Shown here piece by piece: positions 26,108 through 34,785 of a stretch of 64,000 nt of DNA (position 1 is its first letter; every line of letters begins with the position of its first letter). The stretch spans positions 434,001-498,000 of the forward strand of contig NZ_JBPKBI010000003.1 in NCBI RefSeq assembly GCF_051388935.1, written 5' to 3'. Position numbers and translations under genes: made by a program. The notes under the pieces were generated by a model. It searched no databases, was not told where the DNA came from, and saw only the letters and a program-made list of their open reading frames with translations. The stretch comes from Yinghuangia sp035454725. Its GTDB lineage: Bacteria; Actinomycetota; Actinomycetes; Streptomycetales; Streptomycetaceae.

Positions 26108-27011
26108 CTCGGATGATCTTCCATTGGTCGGGAGTCGGCGCGGGGAATTCAAGCGCCCTGGCGGCATCGTGCCAGTGCTCAACGCTCCTGGTGGACAAGA
26201 GGATTCGGGTGACGCCGGGAGTGGTCGCCAGCAGCGCGAGTGCGGCCTGGGCCGCGGTGCCGCCGGGGGTCAGCAGGTCGATCGCGGCGGGCGTGAGCAC
26301 GGTCAGCACGGCACCGCCGTGCAGTGGAGCGGACGCGAAGACGTCCAGTCCCGCCGCGTGCGCTTCGGCAACAGGGCCGCAACCTGCCCACGCCTGATCG
26401 ACGGCCGCGAACTCGATCAACGACAAGGGCAGTTGGACGGCGTGCAGGTGGTGGCCCGCCCCGCCGACGGTGCGGGCCATGGCGAGCAGCGCGTCGATGC
26501 TGAGCAGGCCGTCGGAGAAGCCGGACCACGTCGCTACTCCGTAGCCGCCGATGCGTCCGGCGGACGCCTCCTCCTCCAGGACGTCGAACGCGGTCAGCAG
26601 CCCGGCCAGGACCGCTCGCGTATCTGCTCGCGCGTCGACCTCGGGCGCCCAGAGCGGGTGTTCGGGGTTGTGGACGAAGACGAGATCCGGCGTGCAACCA
26701 AGTTCGTGACGGCTGCGGGTGACCTGCAGGCGCAGTACCTGCGGGGCGAGGCTGTGCCCGCCGGCGGGGCGGGCGGGTAGCAGCCGCTGGTCCATGATCG
26801 CGTCCAGGACGCGGCGCGGCAGGAAGCCCGCCTTGGTGGACACGCGTACGTGCGGGTGTTCGGCCAATACGGGTGCGAGCGCTTGTTCGGCCAGGCCTCC
26901 GGCGTAGTTCGGGGCGGTGTCGATCCACCGGGCCCCGGCCACGACCGCCATCCGCGCGGAGGCGGTCACGTCGGGGCACCGATGCGTCCCGAGCCCCAGG
27001 TCGGCGGTCAT
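26091..27011 (-). CDS. Aldo/keto reductase
   Basis: A 306-aa NADPH-dependent oxidoreductase of the TIM-barrel AKR family. The catalytic tetrad is visible: Asp31 and Tyr36 (IDTAPNY), Lys60 (STKAGF) and His114 (VHNPEH). Its start overlaps the JmjC gene stop (ATGA) and its own stop overlaps the kinase start, so all three are translationally coupled. A tailoring role on the same substrate as the oxygenase is inferred from this. Confidence 0.85.
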   Translation of the reverse strand: MTADLGLGTHRCPDVTASARMAVVAGARWIDTAPNYAGGLAEQALAPVLAEHPHVRVSTKAGFLPRRVLDAIMDQRLLPARPAGGHSLAPQVLRLQVTRSRHELGCTPDLVFVHNPEHPLWAPEVDARADTRAVLAGLLTAFDVLEEEASAGRIGGYGVATWSGFSDGLLSIDALLAMARTVGGAGHHLHAVQLPLSLIEFAAVDQAWAGCGPVAEAHAAGLDVFASAPLHGGAVLTVLTPAAIDLLTPGGTAAQAALALLATTPGVTRILLSTRSVEHWHDAARALEFPAPTPDQWKIIRDVFAP

Positions 27012-28192
27012 GTGGCCGTTCCCGACGTGCAGGCGACCTGTCCGCGGACCAGTTCGCCGAGCGCGGACGCGGCTTGGCCGACGGTGATCGATGAGGCATT
27101 GGCGAGTTCGGCGAGTGAGTGGTCACGGCCGTCCGTCAGCAGTGCCAGGAGCGCGTACGCGGGCGCGGCGAAGGTCCACTCCTGCCCTCCCGCCGTCAGG
27201 ACGGCCCGGCCCGCCGGGTCGGTGGCGAGCGTGGGGCGGGCCACGATGAGCCGTACCCGCAGCTCGGCATCGGCGGGGAGATCCGTGACGTGCGGCAGCG
27301 AGGGAGCAAGCCTCGGTTTCTCGGTTGCGTCCCGAGCGGCGGCGAACCGGGCGACGACGTCGCCTGACGACAACGACTCGGCCAAGAGCGTACGCAGGGC
27401 GGCGGCGAAGTCGTCGCGTGCCTGCGCGGTGCCGAAGCGTGGCACGTCCGAGCGCAGGACCGGGTGTTCCAGCAGTGACTCCGACAGCCACGCCAGCAGA
27501 TCGGCGCCAGTTGTGGTGCGCAGTCCGCAGGTCAGGTGGAGCGACCGACCGTCCTCGGCGGCGACGTCGTGCCACCAGCCGCGTGGCACGTAAAGGACGT
27601 CGCCCGCGGTCAGTACGAATTCCGCGACTGGTTCGTCCGGCGGCGGATCCGGGAGCGCGACGTCGCGGTGCAGCGGCGCGGTGCGGGTCGGTCCGAACAG
27701 CCGCCAGCGCTTGGCTCCGTCCACCTGGACGACGACGGTGTCGTGGTCGTCCCAGTGCACGCCGAACCCCGAGTCCGCCGTCCACGACGCGTACAGGTTC
27801 ACCTGCACGGTGGTGCGGAACTCCCGTTCCAGCGCGACCGCGAGGTGAGCGATGTGGTCGTCGAGTTCGTCGGCCGCGTCCAGGACCAGCGTGGCCCCTG
27901 CGGCGAGCCGCTCGTGCAGGGCGGCGGGTTGGATCTGGTGCCACACCGTGATGCGGCGCGTCACGACAGGGCGGGTGTACGCGTTTTGGGGAAGCATGTC
28001 GCCGCCCACGCACAGCCGCAGGCGGGGCTGTTCCAGCCGGTGCCGGGCCAGCACGGTGTTGAGCCGGTCCCAGTCGGCGAGGCCGGCGACCTGGGCGGCG
28101 TCGCCCGGTACCAGACGGTATGTGCGGCCGAACGCCTGGGCGAGGAAGTCCCCGCCCAGGCGTGCGACCACCGATTCAGCTGCGGTGGTCAT
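27008..28192 (-). CDS. JmjC/cupin-type Fe(II)/2-oxoglutarate oxygenase (ROX-like)
   Basis: A 394-aa protein. The double-stranded beta-helix has the iron triad His146-x-Asp148 (VHWDDHD) and His208 (RGWWHDV). A C-terminal winged-helix-like segment (LLTDGRDHSLAELANA) follows, the architecture of ribosomal-oxygenase proteins such as YcfD, which hydroxylate protein side chains. It begins 12 bp after a 47-codon peptide gene. A protein- or peptide-hydroxylating enzyme directly behind a short peptide gene makes that peptide its likely substrate; this is inference. Confidence 0.8.
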   Translation of the reverse strand: MTTAAESVVARLGGDFLAQAFGRTYRLVPGDAAQVAGLADWDRLNTVLARHRLEQPRLRLCVGGDMLPQNAYTRPVVTRRITVWHQIQPAALHERLAAGATLVLDAADELDDHIAHLAVALEREFRTTVQVNLYASWTADSGFGVHWDDHDTVVVQVDGAKRWRLFGPTRTAPLHRDVALPDPPPDEPVAEFVLTAGDVLYVPRGWWHDVAAEDGRSLHLTCGLRTTTGADLLAWLSESLLEHPVLRSDVPRFGTAQARDDFAAALRTLLAESLSSGDVVARFAAARDATEKPRLAPSLPHVTDLPADAELRVRLIVARPTLATDPAGRAVLTAGGQEWTFAAPAYALLALLTDGRDHSLAELANASSITVGQAASALGELVRGQVACTSGTAT

Positions 28193-28204
28193 GACGAACG
28201 GCCG

Positions 28205-28348
28205 TCAGTCGTTGGTGTCGGAGACGCCGCTGCTGCCGCCATCGGACATCTGCTCGGTCCGTGAGCGGGCCGCCAGTACCTGACGGCGGGTGACCAGCAG
28301 GCCGTCCGCCTCCTTCGCCGCAGCGTTGCGGATCGTCGTGTCGGACAT
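28205..28348 (-). CDS. Short peptide, candidate RiPP precursor
   Basis: A 47-aa frame from the ATG at 28348 with GGAAAGG upstream. The N-terminal two thirds are charged and leader-like (MSDTTIRNAAAKEADGLLVT). The C-terminus is rich in Ser, Gly, Asp and Asn (SDGGSSGVSDTND), a plausible core with hydroxylatable residues. It lies 12 bp from the JmjC oxygenase on the same strand. No known precursor family is recognised. Confidence 0.55.
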   Translation of the reverse strand: MSDTTIRNAAAKEADGLLVTRRQVLAARSRTEQMSDGGSSGVSDTND

Positions 28349-28508
28349 GCGATTTCCTTTCCCTTGCCTCGGTGGGAGCCGGACCTTGTACCGGCCCCCG
28401 AGAAGGGGCGCTCCCGGCCAGGGGACGCCCACGTCTGCCGTAGCCCACTGGCGGACTGGCGGGTCCGCATCCGGGGCAAGGGCGGCAGACGAACTCATAG
28501 GCAGCGCT

Positions 28509-28736
28509 TCATTCCGTGACTGACGGAGTCAGGAAGCGCGGCAGCGCCGAGACCGGCACCGTCCACTCCAGTCCGCCGCCCTCCGGCCGCAGATACACCG
28601 TGGCGCCGTGGTCGCGCTGCGGCAGAACGTCCATCACCTGCTGACGTCCCCAGTCGACGGTCTCCACGATCGCCCCGATTTCGGGCACCGACCCCGGCAC
28701 CGACAGCTCGGTTGAGTCCGTCGACTGCTCGTCCAT
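28509..28736 (-). CDS. Small conserved-type protein of unknown function
   Basis: A 75-aa acidic protein, start ATG 28736 with AAGGAAGG upstream. Its core (GAIVETVDWGRQQVMDVLPQ, then VYLRPEGGGLEWTVP) is a small beta-rich module of the kind often encoded beside XRE regulators in streptomycetes. It is the first gene of the leftward operon, divergent from the XRE gene at 29037. The function is unknown. Confidence 0.6.
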   Translation of the reverse strand: MDEQSTDSTELSVPGSVPEIGAIVETVDWGRQQVMDVLPQRDHGATVYLRPEGGGLEWTVPVSALPRFLTPSVTE

Positions 28737-29036
28737 GCGCCTTGCCTTCCTTCCTGGTTGTACGGCGGTGCGAGGGCGTCGGACGCAACAGGGGAGCGCC
28801 CTCGTCAACCTCGCACCGCCCGATTTGGGGCCGCCGGAGCCGGCAGAAGCACTGCTGTTTGTGCGTGCGGTTAGCCTGAAAAACGCCACGGCTCGCCGTC
28901 CTGGGGACCCCTGTGTTGCGCATATGCTCAACACAGGGGTTCCGCTCGGTTGGTTCGACGCTACGCACCGCGACGTGCGCTGAGGACTCACTGCGGGTAC
29001 GAGTGCCCCGACGACGACTCCTCGGGGGAGGACGCA
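28737..29036. promoter_or_regulatory. Divergent promoter region
   Basis: 300 bp between the leftward peptide/oxygenase operon and the rightward XRE gene, noticeably lower in GC near 28855-28935. The word acacaggggttccgc and the related cctgtgttgcg (about 28909-28945) form an imperfect inverted repeat (CCCCTGTGTT/AACACAGGGG) that could be the regulator's operator. Confidence 0.45.
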
Positions 29037-30185
29037 ATGGCGGCTTCCGGGACGGCCCGCAGCAAAGAAACACTGACTGGCGGCGGCCCCGACGGCAGAA
29101 GCGCCCGATTCGGCCTGGTAGCCGGCTTCGTGTTCAAGATCGCACGCGAAGGCGCGTCACTGTCCCAGGAACGCCTCGCCGAGCAGGTCCGCGTCGACAA
29201 GGCCACCGTTCAAGGCTGGGAGTCCGGGCGCCGGCCCATCGCAGCCGTCCAGACCAGCCGACTGATGGCACTGCGCAAGCACCTCCTGCGGAGCGGCACC
29301 GCCCCGGCGCTACTCGCCACACTCGACGACGCCATGGAAGCCGACGCGGTCATCGGGCACGCCCTCACTCAGCGCCCCGACGTCAAGAACATCGACCAAC
29401 ACCCGTTGGGGAGCTGGGTGTTCACCCGCGCCACCACACACATGATCGCCTGGGCGGTGAACGGCTCCACGCCAGCAGCCCTCGCGAAAACCTCTCAGCA
29501 ATCGGCGCTTCGCCGGGGCCCGGTCGCCCTCGGCCCGACGCTGTCCGCCGCCGAGAAGAGCGCGTTGTTCAGCCACCTGCGCGAGGCCGCCGCCGTCGCC
29601 CAACGCGTAGGAGAGCGGGCGGCGTTACTACGGCGCCAGGCCCTCTACCTGTGCAGTTACGACACCGCCGCCGACACGCACGCGTGGCTCGCCGACATGC
29701 AAACTCGCCACCCACGGCGCACCGCCCGCTCCGCACCCGAATGGGCCGGCACCCGCTCCGTCGCCACATCCCTGACCCGCTATGGCGACCGAAACGCCTT
29801 GCACGCCTTCATCCAGGCCTGCGCCGACGACGAGACCCACGAAGCAGCCAACCTGGCCTACTGGGCGTACTGGCTGGGCCTGGACCCTCTTCCCCGCGCC
29901 GACGACTCCTTCATGTCGTCCCACACCTCCGGTTCCTGGGACGGCCTGTCGCTCCTGCGGCGGCTCGCCGACCGCCTCGACCCGGGACTCGCCTGCATCG
30001 ACCTCAACATCCACTCCGTGTGGGCACTCATCGCCCTTCGCAAAGGCGTCCTGCACGCCGACCACGACTTCCTCGCAGAACTCGGCCGCCGCGTCGACGA
30101 ACTGGTCGACAGCAGCAGCATCTCCGCTCGAGCTCGGCGCGAACTCGAATCCGTGCACTACGTTCTCAGAGCGAGTGCCCGGTGA
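29037..30185 (+). CDS. XRE-family regulator with large C-terminal domain
   Basis: A 382-aa protein from the ATG at 29037, chosen for GGGGAGGA seven bases upstream; an open extension to 28950 is not needed. The helix-turn-helix (ASLSQERLAEQVRVDKATVQ) is near residues 38-57. It is followed by about 280 residues of helical, TPR-like sequence as in many actinomycete XRE regulators. It is divergent from the peptide/oxygenase operon and likely controls it, and is followed by an HD-domain gene 19 bp downstream. Confidence 0.8.
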   Translation: MAASGTARSKETLTGGGPDGRSARFGLVAGFVFKIAREGASLSQERLAEQVRVDKATVQGWESGRRPIAAVQTSRLMALRKHLLRSGTAPALLATLDDAMEADAVIGHALTQRPDVKNIDQHPLGSWVFTRATTHMIAWAVNGSTPAALAKTSQQSALRRGPVALGPTLSAAEKSALFSHLREAAAVAQRVGERAALLRRQALYLCSYDTAADTHAWLADMQTRHPRRTARSAPEWAGTRSVATSLTRYGDRNALHAFIQACADDETHEAANLAYWAYWLGLDPLPRADDSFMSSHTSGSWDGLSLLRRLADRLDPGLACIDLNIHSVWALIALRKGVLHADHDFLAELGRRVDELVDSSSISARARRELESVHYVLRASAR

Positions 30186-30204
30186 TGTTGTGGAGGACCA
30201 GCCG

Positions 30205-30786
30205 ATGACCGACCCGCGCGACCACGACCGCGGAACCGCCAGCTTCCTCCGCGAGATGGGAGCCCTCAAACACGGCAAGCGCACGGGCTGGTGGATCGTC
30301 GGCGTCAAAGACCCCGAGACCATCGCCGAACACTCCTGGCGCACCGCCGTCATCGGCTCCATCCTCGCGATGATGGAAGGCGCAGACCCCGCACGCGTCG
30401 CCCTGCTGTGCACCTTCCACGACTCCCAGGAAACCCGCGTCGGCGACATCCCCTGGGTCGGCCGCCGCTACCTCCAAGCCGCCCCCAACACCCAGGTCAC
30501 CGCCGACCAACTCGCCGACGCGCACCCGGCCGTCGCGGCTGGCATCGCCGCGGCCGTCGACGAATACGAACGCGGCGAAACCCTCGAAGCCCAGATCGCC
30601 CACGACGCCGACCGCCTCGAATGCATGATCCAAGGCCTCGAATACCTCGAACAGGGCTACGCCAACGCCCAGGAGTGGGTCGACAGCACCCGCGCCAAAC
30701 TCAAGACCGCATCCGCGATCTCCCTCGGCAACGCGTCCGAGGGCCTCTCCTCCACCGAGTGGCAACGGACCTTCCTGCACCTGTAG
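30205..30786 (+). CDS. HD-domain phosphohydrolase (YfbR/HDDC2-like)
   Basis: A 193-aa protein from the ATG at 30205 with GGAGGA seven bases upstream. The metal ligands of the HD fold are His43 (AEHSWR), His72-Asp73 (FHDSQE) and a later Asp (HDADRLE, about 131). This set matches the YfbR/HDDC2 group of 5'-deoxynucleotidases. It may act on nucleotides as part of the XRE-linked cassette or be a defence-type nucleotide hydrolase. It follows the XRE gene closely and is probably co-transcribed. Confidence 0.8.
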   Translation: MTDPRDHDRGTASFLREMGALKHGKRTGWWIVGVKDPETIAEHSWRTAVIGSILAMMEGADPARVALLCTFHDSQETRVGDIPWVGRRYLQAAPNTQVTADQLADAHPAVAAGIAAAVDEYERGETLEAQIAHDADRLECMIQGLEYLEQGYANAQEWVDSTRAKLKTASAISLGNASEGLSSTEWQRTFLHL

Positions 30787-31180
30787 CCCGACCACGAACC
30801 GGTCTCCCGGCCAGGCGACGGGACGGCAGGTACCAGGAGCTGAGCCGCCCCGGCGCAGAACAAACCGCACCCCATCCACCTGGCGTACAGCAATTTCGCT
30901 GCGGCGCTGACGCTCAGCTCCGACAAGCGGGCGGCGTTGGCCGCCGCACGGGGAACGCTTCTTCCGGGAGCACCTCGGCCGGTCAGGGAGACACACGGAC
31001 CGGTTCGGCTGCGGACCCAATGCCTGCAGATCGGCGACCCTTGCGACGTAGCCAGACTGCGCGCAACCCCGACTCCCGCCTGAGTCGCTGTCAGTCACCA
31101 ATGCACGAGCCTTCTGACGATCGTTGATCGAGAAGCGAACTCCCAGTCATATTGTCGGACTTCGGCTCTATGCTCGGTTT
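30787..31180. other. Intergenic region with a possible gene remnant
   Basis: 394 bp. A plus-strand frame at about 30846-31083 reads HLAYSNFAAALTLSSDKRAA and then loses character. It has no start codon and may be a decayed N-terminus of a larger gene. The right end should hold the promoter of the CoiA-like gene and is less GC-rich. Confidence 0.35.
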
Positions 31181-32497
31181 ATGACGCATACCGTCTACGA
31201 CCGAAAGTTGGGAGTGGTACTGAACCTCACCCTCCCGGATCTTGGAATCGACGATGGTGAGCAACTCCTCGAGGAACTGCGCAGCGGGTATGACCCCGGG
31301 CGGTTGTACTGCCTTGAGTCGCTCCAGCATGGCGGCATCAGCTGCCCCGGATTCATGACCATCCGAACCCGCAACAACAAGCCGCACGCCATGCACGTCC
31401 CCTTCGGCGAGCAGACAGAGACCGCGCCGGAGAGCGACGAGCACAAAATGCTCAAGGACTACACGGCAACGACCGCTTCGCGTGAGGGCTTCGACGCCGA
31501 CGTCGAAGCATGGGGACCCGACCGCAAGCGACGCACCGACGTGGTCGTCACCGGCGACGACGGTCGCCGAATCGGCTACGAGATCCAGCTGTCTGCCATC
31601 GCACCGGGCAAAGTCGATCGCCGTACAGCCCGTGCACAACGTGACGGCTTAACTCCGCTTTGGGTGGTCACGAACAACAACGCCATCCCCATCGACCGAA
31701 CGACGTGGGCGCGAGTCGACGTTCAAACCTGGCGGGACACGCGCAAAACTGAAGCGTTCCCGGTCCGCGGCGGCGTCAAGGCGCTGAGCATGGTCAGATG
31801 CGACAGGCGGAACGCGGAGCCCTGCCCCGTACGCCGCCACGGCCGATGCGGAGGACGACACGCGTCATGGGATCCGGTCGGCCTTCCGTACGACGACCTG
31901 ATCGTCCGGACTGCGGCCAACCAACTCGTACCGCTCTACATGGAGCGCTCGGACGGTAGGCGCGGGTGGCACATGTGGGTCACGCCTGCGGACAAGGCCG
32001 AGTTCCTCCAAGGGCGTCCCGAGCCCTCCCCCGACGCGTTCCGTCGTCGCGAACGTGCTTCTGCCCTCAGGGAGTTGTCCCCTAAGCCGGACGATCCCAC
32101 CTGCCATTACCGCGAGGAAGGCGAACTACGCAAGGACTTGGCGAAACCGCGCGACAGCGGCGCCCCGATCGACGCGTCCCACTGGCTGTCCGCGCCGCCG
32201 GAGGACTTCCAAGCCGGCGGCTACACGCTGCCGTGGGACCTCGTCGACCTCCAGCGCGCGTGGGACACAGCAGACGCAACCTGCCGCGCTGTCGCTGAAC
32301 GACTCCCCAAGGCCTTGGACGTCCTCGCGGGGCGCGCGGTCGCGCCGACTGACTTGCGCAACGCCCTTGAGAGCGCCCGCGCCGAGCGGCTGCAGCTCAC
32401 CTTGGAGCTCGTCGGCCACCCCTGGTGGGGAACGGTGAATTCGAGGGTCGATGCCCAAACTGCACTCCGCGGCGTTGCGCGCAATTCATCGCCATGA
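31181..32497 (+). CDS. CoiA-like competence/nuclease protein
   Basis: A 438-aa protein from the ATG at 31181. The central region (about residues 85-150) has a PD-(D/E)XK-type pattern: HKMLKDYTATTASREGFDAD, then RRTDVVV (Asp) and IGYEIQLS (Glu, Gln). This is the layout of the CoiA nuclease-like family. Cys pairs further on (RCDRRNAEPCPVRRHGRC) could bind zinc. CoiA is linked to competence in Firmicutes; in actinomycete elements such proteins may process incoming DNA. It sits among other nuclease genes. Confidence 0.65.
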   Translation: MTHTVYDRKLGVVLNLTLPDLGIDDGEQLLEELRSGYDPGRLYCLESLQHGGISCPGFMTIRTRNNKPHAMHVPFGEQTETAPESDEHKMLKDYTATTASREGFDADVEAWGPDRKRRTDVVVTGDDGRRIGYEIQLSAIAPGKVDRRTARAQRDGLTPLWVVTNNNAIPIDRTTWARVDVQTWRDTRKTEAFPVRGGVKALSMVRCDRRNAEPCPVRRHGRCGGRHASWDPVGLPYDDLIVRTAANQLVPLYMERSDGRRGWHMWVTPADKAEFLQGRPEPSPDAFRRRERASALRELSPKPDDPTCHYREEGELRKDLAKPRDSGAPIDASHWLSAPPEDFQAGGYTLPWDLVDLQRAWDTADATCRAVAERLPKALDVLAGRAVAPTDLRNALESARAERLQLTLELVGHPWWGTVNSRVDAQTALRGVARNSSP

Positions 32498-32603
32498 GGG
32501 CAGTCATACTCCGCCCAAGGGTTCCAGGGATGTGCATCTCTGCGAATGCTGGATCAGGCAGGCGTGTTTTCGAATTCGGCTCCGATCTCGGTGGAAGTAC
32601 CCA

Positions 32604-33374
32604 CTATCCCCCGAAAACGCGATCGACCTCACGATCAAATTCCACACACTCGCGCAGATACACATCAATATCGGAGCGATATTTGAGGGCGATTCGTTCG
32701 AACAACCACTTGTCGAACTCGCCAGCTTTGCGAGCGTATGTGTCAACCACATCAACAATGACGATCGCCTCGCCCTGACCGGCGATCCAAGCGCGCAGCT
32801 CGCCGCTCCAGCGGCTCCACGCAAGCAGGGGTTCAGCAGGCAGCGTGAAGGTGATCTCGAAGGACTCTCGACTGAACGTCTGCCTACTCTGCGCTACGGG
32901 GAGTTCGGCATGGGTGATGTAATTACGCAGTCCTTTCAAGAACTTCGCTTCCACGTCATCCGTAAACATGGAGACGACCTTGCCTCGGTATTCGTTCATC
33001 AGCGCCAAGTCATCTTGGAAGTGCTCCTCCATGAAACAGCGCTGCTGATCGACCCGCGTACTCATCGCCATCAGCACGTTGTGCAGAAGCCGTTCAGCCT
33101 CGGAAAGAAGCTGGTCGTGCCCCTCTGAATTGTGCACATCGAGGATCGGACCAGACACCGCCGGGTTCTGCAGTTCGGCGACCAGGGACTTATATTGCGC
33201 GACGTTGCCCTGAAACACGTACCCGATGCGCTTCACTCGGCCTCGAAGCGCGATGGCACGACAGCCTGACGAGGCGTTGAGCCGTTCCTGCCAATCCAGC
33301 AAGGAGGGGCGCCCTGCTCCCTCAGAAGCCGTCTGCTTGTAGGCGGGATTGGGCTGAACACCAGTCTCGGTCAC
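32604..33374 (-). CDS. Hypothetical protein
   Basis: A 256-aa protein from a GTG at 33374, no strong ribosome site. It is soluble and predicted helical (AERLLHNVLMAMSTRVDQQR, then a beta-rich FEITFTLPAE segment). Codon use is less GC-biased than its surroundings, suggesting separate acquisition. Convergent with the CoiA-like gene, 107 bp apart. No family is recognised. Confidence 0.55.
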   Translation of the reverse strand: MTETGVQPNPAYKQTASEGAGRPSLLDWQERLNASSGCRAIALRGRVKRIGYVFQGNVAQYKSLVAELQNPAVSGPILDVHNSEGHDQLLSEAERLLHNVLMAMSTRVDQQRCFMEEHFQDDLALMNEYRGKVVSMFTDDVEAKFLKGLRNYITHAELPVAQSRQTFSRESFEITFTLPAEPLLAWSRWSGELRAWIAGQGEAIVIVDVVDTYARKAGEFDKWLFERIALKYRSDIDVYLRECVEFDREVDRVFGG

Positions 33375-33845
33375 GGCAGATGACGTTACCGGGCCCGTTG
33401 GTACTACACAGACGAATTTCAGCCCAGCCCGGACTTGCCCCAACTCGAGCCTAGCCGCCTCGGACGTCGACGGAAGGGGCTCCCTCCGGAGACCACCAAC
33501 CTGATCGCTGGCGGCTGTTTCACGGCCCAGTCGATTCCCCCTCGCAAGTGTCCGGGCGGCACGACAACCGCTGGCCGACATCGTCCGCGACCTCCGGGCC
33601 CCCGACGGACCGGAGCGACACGTACGGATGCCAACGGCTGTCCCTTAAGGTCGGGCTTGCTTGAGACGAACCGTCGCAGCACCGGGCTGCGGGCCAAACG
33701 CCGGCCCCCTGAACCCGGGGATCGCATTCAAGGGCCTCGACGCAGCCACCGACGCACCGCCCTTCTGATCAAACCTCCGGACGGGCGAACCATCCCGGTC
33801 GTACCGTCACCACACCAGATCATCTGACATCACCGGGGAGGCCCA
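33375..33845. other. Intergenic region without a recognised gene
   Basis: 471 bp between a leftward hypothetical gene and the rightward NDT-DUF559 gene. Frames here are short and unconvincing. The region must contain both promoters; GGGGAGG at its right end is the ribosome site for the gene at 33846. Confidence 0.4.
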
Positions 33846-34754
33846 GTGCCGTCCATATACCTCGCAGGGAAAATCGGCCCCAATGACTGGCGCCATGACC
33901 TGCTCGGCTCGGAACTCCGCTACGCCTGGGAAGTCACCGACGAGAACCCCTCCGAGCCGTGGCCCGTCATGAAGCGAGGTGTCCTCGACACCTTCGACTA
34001 CGTCGGCCCCTACTTCATCGGCGACGACCACACGTGCGGCCATGGTCCCAACACGCACGGTTGCGGCATGGACGGCTGCTTGGCTTGCTACACCTACGGC
34101 AACCTTCCGCAGCGACCCAAGGTCCGGGAACTCTGCCTCGCGGCCATCAACGACGCCGACATCGTCTTTGCCTGGCTCGACGACCCCACCGCCTACGGCA
34201 CGCTCGTCGAGATCGGTTACGCCAAAGGCCGCGGCAAGCCCGTCGTTGTCGCGGCCCCCGAACTGCCGCAAACCTACGAAGACCTGTCCGGTCACGGCTT
34301 CGGCATCCCTGACGGTCCCACCAACGATCTCTGGTTCGCGTTCTCCTGCGCCACCAGCACGATCACTGCCGCGACACCCCATACAGCCCTCAAGCAGGTC
34401 GTGAACCTCTTTCCCAGCCTCGAATCGCCCATCGAGGAAGCGTTCTGGCGCGCCTACCTGCACACGACTCCCTCAGAGCTGAGCGGCCTGAAGCCGCAGC
34501 ATCCCGTCTTCGGCGGCCGGTACCGAATCGACTTCGCCCTGACCGACCATAAGATCGGCATCGAACTCGACGGCTATTCCTGGCACTCCAGCCCGGAAGC
34601 TTTCACCCGCGACAGGGCCAGACAGCGCGAACTCGAACTCGACGGCTGGCGCATCGTCCGTTTCAGCGGGTCCGAGGTCACCAGAGACGCCAGCAAATGC
34701 GTGCAGCAGGCTGCCGCACTCGCAGCCCGCGTCAAGCACGACGGGCATTCCTGA
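33846..34754 (+). CDS. Nucleoside 2-deoxyribosyltransferase-like / DUF559 nuclease fusion
   Basis: A 302-aa two-domain protein from a GTG with GGGGAGG just upstream. Residues 1-170 look like a nucleoside deoxyribosyltransferase (MPSIYLAGKIG, then DADIVFAWLDDPTAYGTLVE with the expected catalytic Glu122), plus an inserted Cys cluster (Cys64, 73, 78, 81) that may bind zinc. Residues 190-290 form a DUF559/Vsr-like PD-(D/E)XK nuclease: RYRIDFAL (Asp229), IGIELDGYSWH (Glu240, Asp242), then WRIVRFSGSEV. It ends 31 bp before the first CRISPR repeat. The combination suggests a sensing or base-processing domain coupled to a nuclease; a defence role is inferred. Confidence 0.7.
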   Translation: MPSIYLAGKIGPNDWRHDLLGSELRYAWEVTDENPSEPWPVMKRGVLDTFDYVGPYFIGDDHTCGHGPNTHGCGMDGCLACYTYGNLPQRPKVRELCLAAINDADIVFAWLDDPTAYGTLVEIGYAKGRGKPVVVAAPELPQTYEDLSGHGFGIPDGPTNDLWFAFSCATSTITAATPHTALKQVVNLFPSLESPIEEAFWRAYLHTTPSELSGLKPQHPVFGGRYRIDFALTDHKIGIELDGYSWHSSPEAFTRDRARQRELELDGWRIVRFSGSEVTRDASKCVQQAAALAARVKHDGHS

Positions 34755-34785
34755 CGCCTGCCCGCCTTTGACAAGCACGCCAGCC

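Noticed and set aside
28950..29036. Upstream start for the XRE regulator at 28950
   Set aside because: The extension is Arg/Cys-rich and lacks a ribosome site; GGGGAGGA sits correctly before the ATG at 29037.
25262..30786. A lanthipeptide or thiopeptide cluster
   Set aside because: No LanB/C/M, YcaO or class V enzymes are present, and the kinase is an ordinary APH type; only the looser RiPP hypothesis is kept.
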